From Romanomermis culicivorax (Eukaryota > Nematoda > Enoplea > Mermithida > Mermithidae), in NCBI GenBank assembly GCA_963922205.1, contig CAWUHX010000044.1, positions 1,488,001 through 1,552,000 on the forward strand: a DNA stretch of 64,000 nt, read 5' to 3'. The position numbers and the translations under genes were made by a program. How positions within the stretch are numbered: the stretch's first letter is position 1; the number at the start of each line of letters is the position of its first letter. Shown piece after piece: positions 45,851 to 58,900 of this stretch. The notes under the pieces are model-generated. The model ran no database searches and was not told the DNA's origin. It saw only the letters and a program-made list of their open reading frames with translations.

Positions 45851-46636
45851 ATTGTGAATACTTATCAGTGAGGAGATTTCAACGACTATTTTATCGCATA
45901 TAAAAGTTTTTTGGTGATATAATGACGATAAAGTTTGAGCAATTAGGAATTATCAGTTATTCTCTTTATCGTATATTTGAACATTTTACATGTAAATTTA
46001 CGGTTAAGAGGGAAACCTTTTTTCTGGGCATATTGAGTTTTTTGTTCCAGAATCCGGCAAACTGGGCATCGATCTGTAGAGCTCAATGAGACCAACCCGA
46101 AAACGTCTTTCAAAAAGTTATATCTTAATTATTTATAGAGTTATGGCTACTGATATTTGATTCTATTAGTAGATTTCTACAAGTCTTTTTCCAACGGGCT
46201 AAAGTTTCTAACGTTCATCTTTCACGCAACTAAGCCATGAAGATATCCGTTGATAATTACGGAAAATAAATACTTTTTCGACCTTAATTCCTGTAATTCT
46301 CTAAATCGCCTAGATTCATTGATTTCCTCAAATTCTTGTTATTCTTTGAATTCCCACGATTAACTTAATTCCCCTTGCTTTCTAAACAATTTCTGTTAAT
46401 TCCTCGATTCCTGTAAGTTCCTCAGGTTCCTGTATTTCTCTAAATTCCCTAGATCTCTTGATTCCCCAAAGTTCTCGAATCCCCTGAATCCCCAAATTTT
46501 CTATATTTCTTGGCCTCCAACTCAAGTACATCTTGCCTCAGTACCTTAAGTTCCTACCATATTCCTACAGTCGATATTCTCTGACAATCTAAAGTTGAAC
46601 CAGCCATATGGCCGACGATTTCTGAGGGGTCCAATG
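45851..46636. other. AT-rich stretch with a family-A scrap
   Basis: About 46596-46634 matches the family-A MITE inner end (CCATATGG then CGACGATTTCTGAGGGG). At 46300-46560 a degenerate TTCCT/AATTCC-type repeat occurs. No gene is seen. Confidence 0.5.
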
Positions 46637-46892
46637 CAGACATGCACGGCAAGAATTTGCCAGGTGAGGGTCCTTGGACGTTTTATCCAGCGGTAGGGGG
46701 TGGGTGAGCAAAAAAACAAGAAAAAGTTTTGATTGAAAGCTTGTTTTTCATACAAAATATGCACAAAAATCATCAAAAAAACTGTCTTAGAAAAAGTTCA
46801 GAGGGGTGTTCGACGATTTTTTTTGGTCAGGCGGGTGGCCAGGGTCTCAGGTATGGGGGTTTACCCCCCCTACCGCTCTATGCTCATGTATG
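46637..46892. mobile_element. MITE family C, copy 2
   Basis: The ends CAGACATGCAC and TGCTCATGTATG and interior (GGCAAGAATTTGCCAGG) match C1. Flanks GTCCAATG and GCGTATAC do not match, so a TSD is absent. A family-A scrap adjoins its left end. Confidence 0.8.
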
Positions 46893-49800
46893 GCGTATAC
46901 GGACATATTTTCTTCTCCGGTTGACTGCGGCAACTAGGCGAATAAATTGAGAAAAAAATATTTCAGCCTGGCATGCAGGTTTAATGCCCGCTCATCGAAT
47001 TATGCGGATATTTCGCTTTCTAAATCTTATTTGCAAATGAATAGACTATAGAACTTAGGTAATCGTAAAATGCGTGGTTTCCGCATCAGTGTTTTGAACC
47101 CACAATGTCTATGAAGTTTTACTAGATAACAATGTTCCGCAGAAAAGAGAATGTTTTGGTGCTCATTCCGGTGTAGTCCCAACATTGCCACCGTCTCAAC
47201 ACTGCCACCATCCCAACACTGCCATCATTTTTTAAAGTGGCATCATGGATAAAAATTTGGCCGTGACCGGACGTTAGAGCGCAGGACATGAAGCACAGGA
47301 TAATAGAGCTAATAGAGCGCAGGACATGGAGCACAGGACAATAGAGCCCGAGGACAATAGAGCACAGGACAATAGAGCGCAGCACAATAGAGCGCAGGGA
47401 CATTAGAGTACATTTGAAATGATTGATTTTTTCGAACCAACGTTCCCTGGTCTGCAATGAACGCGAATTTTAAATTAATAAATTTCTAAACATAAAAAAG
47501 AATACTTAGCAAGCAGCTTTATTTCAAAAGCGGACAAAATTTTTAAATGCTGACAAAACTGCGTGTGCCTTCTGAATGCGAGTTGAAAACAAAATGAAAC
47601 CATTTGATTCAAATGTTCAAAAATCAAATATTTGCGATTTTTGTGTCTTTCGCAACTTTTCTATGAAAGATTTGCATACTCCATATTTTTACTAACTACT
47701 CGAACAAGCATTACGTTCGTTTTTTTTTTGTTTCGTTCGATCATATTAAACTATTTAAGAACCGCGAAAATATGGACCGAAACGTAGTTATTTTTCAAAT
47801 TATTTCATTTTCGATTTTTTTTAAGCTTCAGCTCAGGTGTAGCTTAACTTGCCGCTTTGATGAAACCGGCCTCTGCGCTCTAATGTTCCCGCGCATTATT
47901 GTCCTGGGCAGTGTTTTTTTTGCCGGAGGCAGACGAGGCAGTATATAACTTGTATGTAATGCAATGTCTGCACACACCTTAATAAAACGCCAGGCACAGC
48001 GTGTACAGCGGTTAGTTTCGGACTGAAAAATTCTAGTAAAATTCAGAAATCAGGCAACCACCAAAAAGTAGTGATTCTTTGACCAGCAAGAACTTTTGTC
48101 ATTGCCCTGTACTAATCAGAAACTGTAAGCATAACATTATAAAGCAGACATGATAATAAAAGATTCTAAGAAATTGATTTTAAAATATTTCAACAACATT
48201 TTTTAGATTCTACAATGTGTGAGCTCAACATTTTTTCGGAAAATATATTTTCTTCAGTATTCGACAGTTTAATTTCTACATTTTTTCGTTCCAGTAGGTG
48301 TCTATAACGTGTCGGTGTCGAGAGTAGCTATTTTTCCCATGCTTGGCACAAAGAAGTGTATAGTGGAAAAAACACGTACTTTACAAAATGGTTGAATTTA
48401 CCCATTGTGTGGACTGTAAAGCTCCCAAATCTTTCCTAAATAGAAAAGATTTTTCCTAGACACAAAAAGCTTATATAGCTGCTGTTTGTGCACAAGTTAA
48501 AATGATTAAAGTGTGTTTACAAGTTAGAATGATCAGCTATATGCACCATAATCTAATCTGAATCTAGTGGCTAAATGATCATTAGAATTTGAATTAAATC
48601 TGTCATTACCTAACGGTTGACAAAGTACAAAAATTTGTATTAAATTTTACGCAAAGTGTATCGTAAAATTCCCGGATTATTGTTATCCACGGGAGAAGCG
48701 CTATTTTGAAACTCAATACCTTTGAAAAAAGGAGAGTCCCAAATCATATTGTCATCCTATGTAAAATATATTTTTAAAAAACTGATTTGAAGTTGGAAGA
48801 CTTCTGTGCTATCATGCAGTCGATCACCAGATCAGGAAACAACTTGAAACTAAAGGTGGTAACCGAAAAATTGAAAACAACGGTCAACACAGTGTCTGTA
48901 TCATGAAGGAAAAAATTATTAAATAGATTAAACGAGCCTTCCATTGTTTTGATTGAAAGTTTGGCTGTGATCTCGCTGCATCGATCACTTCAAAATGACC
49001 GGAGTTTAACATGGAAACTTTTCAAAACCAAGAAAAATAGAATTTCCTGAAATTCGTTTCAATTTCATTGTGTACAAAATAATTAATGTCATACAAAGCA
49101 TCTCTCATAAAAGTATTATGCTTTAGCTGTTTTTTTGATCAGAACAGTAAATCTCATTGCATTACTAGCTCTGAGTATCTGGACATTGTAACTAAGAGAA
49201 AGCTTTCACTATGTTTCTTAATATTCATTAATGATAATGTTAGCCATCATTGAGTTGGCAAACATAGTAATATCAGCAGGAAAGTTGAAATCCTAATTAC
49301 TACTCAAAAAGCGTTAAATATTAATAAGAGACGAAACAGATCTACAGAGGCACTAAAACTGTTAATTGAGTAATGATTCCTATGTGCACTTTAGCCGAAA
49401 CCAGATGAATAATGATACTAATGCTTAAATCGGTTCGAAGCGCAGGGGAAACTTTGAGGTTTTGAATTTTTAAAATGAAAATTGGCTTATCATACAATAA
49501 TTCGGACTTATCTTGCAATAAAAACAACTACATCATAACAATCTAAACAAACGTTTACCCAGGCAAGGAACAAACGTTTACCCAGGCGTTTCCAGGTTTT
49601 CTAGGTTGCTGAACACCCTGCTAATAGCAAAAGAATTTCATAAACTGGCACCAAAATTATGTTTGTGGAGTACTGTTTGCATACAAAAGTAGAAAATTTT
49701 ATTAAGGGCCGCTAAAAAAGACGTTCTTGAAGCGCACACTATAAGATTTTTAGCAGCCCTGGGCCGCCCCTCAGCTCCGCCCCCCCTAAAAATGGCCCTG

Positions 49801-51780
49801 ATAATGAGATATAACCTTGTGAAGTAAACGGGTGGTCTCTTTTCGGTGCACATTTGCACAACCAGTGCGTTCTGCATGCAATTTCTTCAGGTAGGCAGTA
49901 ACTTGCGCTATGTACAAGTGGACGAAAATCTTATGCGTGCAAAAAAACGCTTTTATAGGTTTACAAATTACAAGATGATGATTTTTGTGCTAGAGTTTGT
50001 CGATGTTTGGAGCACGTTATGTACCTGCTTCATTGAATTTTTTGATTGATTCAGTAAAATTGAGGAAATAAGTTATTTGTAAAACAGGAAATAAATTAGA
50101 AAATTGAGACACCCATCAAATGGCGGCAATGTTGTGATACTAGCAATGTTGGGATGGTGGCAATGTTGGAGCACCATCCTTATTCCATAGTAAACGTATA
50201 TTTTTGGTCACGATGTATTTTATACCTTTTTCATTTTTCAGCTTGTTTTGCATGATTTATTTTGTAGTGTCGTCTCACTCCTAATTTACCTCATTTTTTA
50301 CAACCATACTTGACACTAGGGTAACTTTTCTAATTCCAATCCAATTTCCTTTCTTTGAATAAGAATTGAATTTTCCCCACCAAGACGAGTGAAATTCCTG
50401 ACCCTACTCTTCTAAATTCCTGACTCTACTTTTGAATTTTTACCACTTTATCCCAAATGTTAGTTGTTTTTTCGAGGATCTTACATCCTAAGCTGTAAGG
50501 CTGCTTAATAATAACCTCCCAGTATGTGCACCATCTTAAATTCTTTATCGACTATATGCCTCGTAACTACAGTTTAATCTTTTGTCTTTACTAGCTTCGG
50601 AGTGCTCCCGTTCCCTACCGTTTCTTTCGCTTCTTTTCGCTCAGTTTCCAACTTTTTCATTTAATTTTCTCTTCAACTGTATCTCTCTTTCCACAACTGA
50701 ATTTCTTGCTGACCGATAATTTATTACCTTGACTAATGACGACGGTTTTATAGCAGCGAGGACAGATGATGCCGGAAACAGATTTGAAAATATGATTTCG
50801 ACCTTAATATTGAGCTTTTGGACTCCATTGTCAAACAAAATACGGATCTGAATTCTGTAAAAAAAAGTTTTCATTGCAGATCAAGTACAATTGATTGGGT
50901 TTTCTTGTCTGAATCAGAGATATTCGATAAATCTAAACTTTCATGAAACGCTGAACCGTAAGCTGCAAAGCAGAATTCCGGCGAAAACTTTTCTTCCATT
51001 GCTATTCTTATTGATGAGAGCGTTGTAGAGAAGAAAGTCAAACGTTTAAAAACCATCCCTTTTCGTTTTTTTAGTCAAGGGTCATATGCTATTTTCTCTC
51101 ATTTCTTTTTTTACGAAACATGAAATTTGTAAAAGTTCATATGCTAATTATTTTCACTGGTGAGAGTCGTGTAGCAAAGGAAAATGTTGATGGTCGAAAC
51201 CGTTGTCGTTCGCGAAAAACTTACCATTGCACAGAAGTTATATTCTACTATGTACTGGAAGTTTTCTCATTTTTTCACAAAAAAGATTTTTTCTCATTAT
51301 TTTCCTTGTATTTTCTTCGTTATAAAAAATGTGAGTCATCTTAAATTCTGTAAGTCCCTAAATTCCCTAAAATCCCGAATGCAGAAATGGGTTTCTTAAT
51401 TCAACACGTGCGAAATAATGTAGTTGAAATTCAGAATTGGCCCACTTTAGTTTATAAATTACCATAATATATTTTTGACGTAGTGTTCTAACCTGACGGA
51501 GTGCATATAAAATCGTGGGGTACTGATTACATGCATACCGCAAGATTTGGTATATGAACCGCTTAAATGCGTTGTGAATGATTACTCCGATTTTTTATAG
51601 CCTCATTGTCGTGAGGCTTCTCTTCTTTTTGAACTAACTTTCTTTCCGTTTAGATCAAAGATCATGGGCCAAAGTGAGTCATTTTTCTGCATACATTTTG
51701 AACAAACATTTTATTTTATCGCTGGGGGATGATTTTGTCATCATCAAAATCAGGGAAATCGTGAAACGAATTTTTAGTCA
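46893..51780. other. Repeat-rich intergenic region, 4.9 kb
   Basis: It holds (a) inverted CAATGTTG/GGATGGTGGCAATG blocks at about 47178-47230 and 50122-50172, the probable ends of a 3-kb element; (b) a minisatellite of AATAGAGCGCAGGAC-like units at 47277-47405, with inverse counterparts near 47873-47908; (c) an isolated CAGTGTTTTTTTTGCC terminus near 47909; and (d) a scrap of the AGCTGCAGCTTAA element near 47827-47870. No gene is supported. A possible untranslated DUSP exon (acceptor TTTCCGTTTAG, donor AAA then GTGAGT) lies at about 51655-51673. Confidence 0.5.
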
Positions 51781-52246
51781 ATGAACAGTATAACTGCCTG
51801 CGATTTGGCCGAAAAGCTGACCGCTAATGAAGAAAGCATTGTCTGTGGTCGGCCAGGTGGAAATCAAAGTTTATTTATTTTGGACTGCCGGCCGTCGCCC
51901 GCGTTCGAAAATTTGCACATAAAAACGTCGATCAATGTAACTTTTCCGTCCATATTATACAAGCGCCTGTTGAAAGGTACTTTATCGCCTCAGTCGATTA
52001 TTCCAACATCGTCAGTTACGGCTAGGAATCATTTTGCCGAAAATTATAAACAGTCGTCAATCGTTTTGGTGGACGATAACGACCGTGATAGTCGACATCG
52101 CAGGAAATCGACCGACGAGACGACGATAAACGTCTACAGAAATCACGGATCGAGCGAATGTTGTCCTCATAGCTGGGTTCCCACGGCGTCGACCTTACTG
52201 TACGAGAAACTCAGAAATGAAAATTGCGACGTCTGCTATGTTGAGG
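51781..52246 (+). CDS. MAP-kinase phosphatase (DUSP), rhodanese-like first coding exon
   Basis: The ATG frame encodes a non-catalytic rhodanese/CDC25-like domain. LFILDCRPSPAFENLHIKTS matches the MKP docking/substrate loop (LLDCRP..F...HI..), and INVTFPSILYKRLLKGTLS the basic kinase-interaction segment (..RR/KRLLKG). Near the end are HSWVPTASTLLYEKLRNEN and CYVEG, the family's L...GG turn. The frame ends at a donor (GAGG then GTATTT, phase 1). The family dephosphorylates MAP kinases. The catalytic exon with HCxxGxSR is not found in the window to the right. MITE C3 begins 83 bp past the donor. Confidence 0.85.
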
Positions 52247-52329
52247 GTATTTTTTTGTTTCTGATTGTGGCTCTACGTCGCAAGGGTCTAGCCGATTTGG
52301 TTCTCATTTACTTCGGCTGTACTTGCAAT

Positions 52330-52545
52330 CATACATGTCATTGGGGGCATTGCTATTCGAATCCCCCAAGATCGTTGTGCCCGCCCACCTGAGACCCTGG
52401 ACACTCCTGATTGAAAAATTGTCAAATATCCCTCCCTGACCTTTTCCGAAGATGATTTTTATGCATATTTTGTATGAAAAACATGCTTGGAGAGCTTTTT
52501 TTGTTTTTCTGCGCACCCACCCCTACCCCCTCTATATAAAGTCCA
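52330..52545 (-). mobile_element. MITE family C, copy 3, reverse orientation, DUSP intron
   Basis: It begins CATACATGTCATTGGG and contains, in reverse, the family-C blocks GCATATTTTGTATG, CGAAGATGATTTTTATGC and the CACCCACCCCTACCCC run. The second terminus is degraded and no TSD can be assigned. Confidence 0.65.
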
Positions 52546-52582
52546 AGGTACCGAGACATAAAAGCGCAGGAACATTACAGCG

Positions 52583-52935
52583 CATACATGTAATTGGGGG
52601 AAGTGCTATGGGAACCCCCCCCCCCCAGAAATCGTCGACCATATGGCTAGCCATTGGGGGACCGCCCCCCCAGGATTTTCCAATCCAATGGCTAGCCATA
52701 TGATAGCCGTAGGGACCCCAATACTTTTGGTCGGAAAAATACTGAAAAATGTCAATTTTTCGAATAAAAATGTCAATTTTTATTCGAAAAATGGTCAAAA
52801 TGTGAATTTTCTTTGCGTTCCGCGCCATAGATACATTTTTTCGATCTTTTTAGGGAAAAATTACTATTTTTTGAACTATTTTTCGGACTTTTTTCGTGAA
52901 AAAATCGAATTTTTTTCCCTTGAGAGATATATAAT
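52583..52935. mobile_element. MITE family A, copy 3, truncated
   Basis: The left end CATACATGTAATTGGGG is intact with flank TTACAGCG (52575-52582). The sequence follows family A to about 52935 and then changes to unrelated DNA with a duplicated ATATAATTGAATGGA unit. Confidence 0.8.
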
Positions 52936-53717
52936 TGAATGGAAACCACATATAATTGAATGGAGACCATATTTAAAAAAAATAAAAAATCGCATTGCAC
53001 CCCCAAGATGCCTAGGCCGAAGTATGGAGGTTGGATATGGCACACCCATTGCTGGGCATGGTGGAACTGGGAGGCCTTGAAAAGTGTTTTTTGCATGTTT
53101 TTGGAGCCCCACCGAGCACCACTTGCAGATTGAGGCAAAATGGCAAAAGGCACCCCATAGTTTGCCCGACATTATGAAAAATCCCGAAGGTTCTAGCTCT
53201 TACCGTTTTGGCTCTAGAGGGGGGCAAGAAATTTGGGGGCCAAGTATATTATAGGTTTACGCTATCGCGCTACCTATGATATTGATTAATGATAGATAAA
53301 TTTTTTAGTAACTGTCTCATGTGAAATGATATCAGATTACTTTGTTCGACTTTATTACTTTCGTTGATAATTATAAAGACGAACATTCTACTATTTTATA
53401 AATGTTGGAATGTGCATTATCAATGTTGATATTCAGAATGAGAATCTTTTTTATTCGTCGCCAAAATGTGTATGACGAAAATAATGACTTCTTTAATAAG
53501 GAATCTGTCCCAAAGTTATTTCGCTAAACTTTGACTTTGCACTTGAAGTGTGTGGAATGGAAATCCCTGTTTTTACTTGTTGCCAGGTTTTTTTGCTTTG
53601 AAAATCATGAGTCGAATGGCTCGTAACCCTAAATTTGTAGGAGCAAAATTGAAATTTTGGTATCCAAAAATTAGTAGTTTAAAAATATCGAAAAATAGGA
53701 TTGTAACACGCTGTGGA

Positions 53718-54156
53718 CATACATGTAATTAGAGAGAAGTGCTATGGGAACCCCCCCCCCCCCCAGAAATCGTCAACCATATGGCTAGCCATTGGGCGAC
53801 CGCCCCCAGGATTTTCCAATCCTATGGCTAGCCATATGGTAGCCGTGAGAACCCCCATATTCTTGGGCGGAAAAATACTGAAAAATGTTAATTTTTTGAT
53901 GAAAAATGTCAATTTTTGAACAAAAAATGGTCAAAAATGTGAATTTTCGGGGCGCTTCGCGCCATGAATACATTTTTTTGGTCTTTTTAGAAAAAATTAC
54001 TATTTTTTAAACTATTTTTTGGACTTTTTCGTGGAAAAAAATCGATTTTTTTCTTTGAGAGACCCCTCCCCCCAAAATTTTGGGAATTACCGACCCCCGG
54101 CCCCAAAAAGGTCGCCCAACCCTCCCCCCAGACCTCGGGGCTCGGTTACATGTATG
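53718..54156. mobile_element. MITE family A, copy 4 (439 bp)
   Basis: Both ends are present (CATACATGTAATT and GGTTACATGTATG). It carries a GGCGCTTCGCGCC hairpin near 53951. Its own flanks (GCTGTGGA and TTAGAGCG) do not match. The right flank TTAGAGCG agrees at 7 of 8 with the left flank of copy 3 (TTACAGCG). Confidence 0.85.
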
Positions 54157-54166
54157 TTAGAGCGCA

Positions 54167-54507
54167 GGGCCCGGTTTCATCAAAGAGACTTAAGCTCCGG
54201 CTAAGCTGCAGCTTAAGCTGTAGCTTGACTTTATACGTTATACTATTGTCGTTGAGCTGCAGCTCAGGTGTGGCTTAACTCATGCACACAAAACATATCG
54301 GTAAAGTTAAGCTGCAGCTGAGCTGCACTTTAACGACAATCGTATAGCATACAGAGTTAAGCTACAGCTCAGCTGCAGCTTATCTTTCTATGTTTTGTGT
54401 GTATGAGTCAAGCTGCAGCTGAGCTACAGCTTAACGCCAATGTTATAACGTGTAGAGTTAAGCTGCAGCTTAGCTGCAGCTTCAGTTTCTTTGATGAAAC
54501 CGGCCCC
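54167..54507. mobile_element. Palindromic MITE with AGCTGCAGCTTAA units
   Basis: The ends GGGCCCGGTTTCATCAAAG and CTTTGATGAAACCGGCCCC are a clear TIR. The interior is a ladder of AGCTGCAGCTTAA and its reverse. A fragment of the same family lies near 47827-47870. Confidence 0.8.
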
Positions 54508-54585
54508 AAGACAATAGCGCGCAGGACAATAGCGCGTAGGGACATTAGACCGCAGAGACAATGGAGCGCAGGGACAATAGATAGG

Positions 54586-54703
54586 GATGGTATGAATCCC
54601 GGATTCGGCTGGATTCGGATTGGGATTCGACTTCACTGATTTTCCATATTCGGATTCGGTAGTCTTGCCCAAAGTTTTAGACCGAATCCGAATCCATTCT
54701 TAA
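54586..54703. repeat. Fragment of a TAGGGATGG-type hAT element
   Basis: TAGGGATGGTATGAATCCC and repeated GGATTCGGATT units sit at the left, and CCGAATCCGAATCCATTC at the right, in inverted orientation. The ends resemble known TAGGGATG hAT termini, but no TSD is seen. Confidence 0.55.
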
Positions 54704-55947
54704 TTTGAGGTATGTTGGTAAAAATGTTAGGCTTCTGTGTTAGGGTCACAATTAAGCAACAGTTCTAACCACAGGCTAACAACAACAATAAACACCAAAC
54801 TCTCCCAGACGTTTCACCAGATACTCGCCAGAACTTTCACCAGACCTCAGGCAGAACACCTTGGCACGTACCTCAGGAGTTCCTACCCAAGTCTCCAATC
54901 CTGACCTTATAGACTCCTTCCCCTACGCTCACAGAACAATACACTTACGGGTTCAAGTTGTATTGGGTAGCTAGTGGCGACGCCAAAATAACAATAATAA
55001 ACAAAAATATTGTAGAAAGACGATGGCGGCGTCGCTCCATAAAAACTAATCTTTTTAACACTAATAAAAAGACAGCAAAAACGCGAAACAGTGGCAGAAA
55101 TAACCTATGCAAATTTATCATTCTTTTCTCGCCACTTTTCGCCGCGTCCAACCGCCTGCGCACCGACGCCGGAAGCTGAACACGTGCACCTGAGCCCACC
55201 TCAACATCCCTCGGCCCTCAAAACCGACCAACGGGAGGTGAAAACCTTTCTGCAGCCTGAGTCTCATACTGAGGCCCCGACTGCATAACAGTTTTCCCCT
55301 CGGAAAACAAATTTTTGGGGCTACCCCCTCCAAGATGTGATCCAGCCCCTACCAGGTCCTTCAGGTGACGGCGACCTTGACCAATCCATTCGGCAGGGCA
55401 CTCCCTTTTGGGCTACCGGAAACGATCACGAACGTAGTTCGGCCTGGACTTTGACGTCCATCTGTGCCTAGATCCGGGGCGTCGCCGTTCCTCTTCTCCC
55501 ATTTCCTGGTTTTTACAACCTCGGTGATGAGGTGACCCAGGTGCGCTTCCTCCCAGGTCGGCCGCTCGCCACATCGCTCCGTCCAATACAAATCTACTCA
55601 GTAAAAAATATTTTCTATAAAATATTTCAGATTTACGAAATAAATTTATAAACGCAAAATAAAATTTCACGTCTTCATCTTTTTCAGGCCCTGAAAGTAA
55701 ACGAGAAAAAATACGAGGGCTATATACACGCCCGAAATAAGATGGACGGAAATAACGAATTTTGCCGGGCAATGTTTGAGCACCGGAAACGAGAAAATTT
55801 TAAAATTTAAAGCAACAATAAAACGAGATAATATATTTTTTTTTTGTATTTTGTATTTTATTTTTGTTTTTGTATTTTGTATTTTTTTGAAATAAAATTT
55901 GTACGAAATAACGAATTTTGGTCCAAAAAGTAAGCGGCTATATGAAA
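54704..55947. other. Non-coding, GC-richer block left of the exonuclease gene
   Basis: This is where the 3' LTR of the Gypsy element would lie if the exonuclease gene is part of it. The composition is richer in GC than the surroundings, and low-quality frames of 70-119 residues run in both directions. An A/T-rich (TATTTTGT)-type repeat lies at 55830-55890. I could not find matching LTR ends because the other LTR would be outside the window. Confidence 0.4.
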
Positions 55948-58900
55948 TTATTGTTGCCCGCCGCCACCATAACCGCTGTATTGGAAGCTACCACGGCGAG
56001 GGTAGGGACCACCCCGAGCTCCACGACCCCTGAGGAATCCCCCAAAAACTCCTCGAGGTTGGGCCGCACGAGGGGGTCCGCCCATCGCCTGACCTCTATA
56101 CGGTTGCGGATTAATCATCTTAAAGGGTCTACCTTGACCCTGTCCCTGACCCCAGCCCCGGCCATATCCCCCTCCAGTTCCCCTCTGGTACGAGCCCTGA
56201 GTGGAACTTACGGAAGATACTCCTGAAGCTGAGGTAGTGGACCTACCTTGACTTTGTTGATTCGCATACGGTAATTTGAATACTCCAGGCTGGTGCCGAC
56301 CCTGCGAGTGAGACGATTGTCGCGAGTGCTGGCTCCTAGTCCTGGATGCATCCCTAGGTTGTCTCTCCGTTAACATTGGAATCTTGAAGGGTTGCCCCTC
56401 CTCATCCTCGGCCTTCTGGAACTTACCAGAAAATTTCTGAACCATGTCCGACAACCTTCTTTTCGCTGCCATATCTACTGCAGTTTGTTGGTGCTCCTGC
56501 ATTCGGTTGGCGTACGCTTCCCTGAATGCAGTACTACCTTCTCCCCGCAGGTAGATAGAATAATACCTTTCTGTGACAAATGATTTGGCCCGTGCATCAA
56601 TTGCACCAATGTGTCTCGGGCCCAACTGTTGTTGTTCTAACTTTAGCAACACCATGGTACATAAGTATCTCACGGCTGCCATCACTATTTCCGCATCAAA
56701 ATGATGAAACCAATTTGGCATGAACTTGAGCCAAATATATTCCCAAATGGGCTCAGGAACGTTTACATGATCATACAGGAAACCACCTTGAACATCAAAG
56801 TGATCCCCGTAGTTCTTGTAAAGCTCCTCTACTCCATTATTCACTAATGCCCAGATGATTTGGTTCCTATTATCATCTGGCATATCCTGAGCAAAGAATT
56901 CGATCACCTCCGGTGTCGAAAAATCTATCCTTCCCTTCACCAAGGGAAACTTCTTATGGACGTCCCAGTAGTCTCTCAAAACAGAACTTAGGTACTCCAA
57001 AGTTACTTCCTTATCTCTACTTCTCTTGACCGATTTTGTCGGTTCCGACGCAGAGGGTTTAGAAACAACTTTTTTCCCTGAAGTGCTGCTCTGGTCCTGC
57101 TGAGAAGTCTTATCCACCTTAGACAAGGGCTTAGCCAAAGTACTTTTCGTCGTTGCACTTACCTGAGATGCAGACGATTTACTAGGTACTTTAGCCGAAG
57201 CAACCGTCGACTGCACCTGACTCGTAGAACTTTTGGTTCCAGGCATCAGGCTCGTCGGTGTAGTTCCCGTCTTGGATTTGGTTGAATCCGTCAATAAAGT
57301 TGTAGATCCTGCAAACTTCAAATCCACAGACGTAGAACTCCCTGTCTGTTCTCCTTCACCATCACTGATTTCAATAACATCCTCTTCATCTCTCTTTTTA
57401 GCCCTATTGGCCCTTCGGGCTAACTTTCGTCTTCCTAGTCTTTTAATTTGTTCGTCTGTACGACCTTCTGCTCTGAACTTTCTAACCTCTTCGGCAGTAT
57501 ACATACCTGGTATACCACCGTCCATACTTGGATCTCTGGGCGCTACTTGAACTGTCGGCGTAACCTTGCTGACCGCAGGCTGGATGACCTGCGTACTAGA
57601 AGGTTGCACCAGCAATTTCGGGATATGATAAGCAGTAGGCGGCTTGGCTGGAGCTTGCACGACTGTAGGCGCTGCCAGAGGCGTCGGCTGCGCCGTAAAA
57701 CCAGCCAATACTAGTTCCAGCTGCTTCTGCTGCTGATCTAATCTCGCTTTCTGCTCCGCAAGCTGCTTAGTAAAAATCTCTTTCTGTCTCTCGATTTCCT
57801 TTTCAGCTTGCTCCCTGAGCCTTGCTTCAATTTCCTCTATTGCTGGACTTGCAGCAATCGTTATCAGATTGCTTTCATCCAACATCGGCTCTGCCCTGAC
57901 ATCCATTCCAGAAAGTAAACTCTCTGTCTGATCCAATAATGAAGTTACCTGTGTTTCTTGATCAGGCTGTATCAACGATTCAACAGTGACCTCATTGTCC
58001 ACTTCTAAATCGTCTCCTACCTGATTCAAGTCTATGGGGGTGTTGAGGTCTGCAGGTATCACCTGTTGCTGTGCTTTCGCCGCAACAGGCTCAGCCTGCA
58101 TCCCCTGCACCTGATCCAAACTACTCATATCAACTCCAGATTGTTGACTCACCGTTGTGCTTACCTCAGTGCCTGTAACCGGCACTGCTGGCTGCTTACC
58201 TATCGGCGTCACTACAACCTTATCGCCAATATGCGTAATCGTAAAACCTGGAGCATCGGACGGCAATATCGGCTCAAAAAATGGCGGCTCGTAACCTGGA
58301 ACGTATTCCGGTTGATACGCTAAGACGCTCTTTTTCTGATTCTCCTTCGTTGCGTCCTCACTCATATCTATTGGGTATCGCAAACCTGGAACTCTAACAG
58401 CTATCTGGCGGAAGTAAAACCTCTGATAGCAGTACGGATTATCTTTGTACTGCGGACACTCCGCCAAATGCTTCCTTTTATCTTCCGGTCTTTGCTCCCA
58501 TGACTTTGTCTTAGGCCAAAATCGGATCGGCAGAAATCCGAAACGATTTCCCCAACATGTAATAGAATCGCCCTTGGTTGGCGTATGTACCTCTGTTACT
58601 GGAAGACTATTCAAAAATGACAAGTACTGACCATACCTATCTCCCCTCCACAACATCTTCAAGAGTTGTTCCTTTCCCTCAGGGCTAAAGGATCTCAAAT
58701 AGTTGTGGTCAAGGAGAGAGGTAAGGTACTCTTCCGCCTCCTCTCTGCAAGCTGGCCAAAACAAATGAAACGTAAGCGGAACTTTATTACACACTGACTC
58801 CAAATTCTTAAAATTGTCCTCGATCAATATTTCAGAATAAGGAGCGATATCCATACTCCAGTGTTGTCTTACATACGAGTCTTTACCGTTCGAAATTCTG

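Noticed and set aside
54974..54990. TGGCGACGCC as a retroviral primer-binding site
   Set aside because: It is on the plus strand, opposite to pol, and no TG...CA LTR boundary precedes it.
55413..55772. 119-residue minus-strand frame after the exonuclease gene
   Set aside because: Low complexity, no motif, and it overlaps a non-coding GC-rich stretch.
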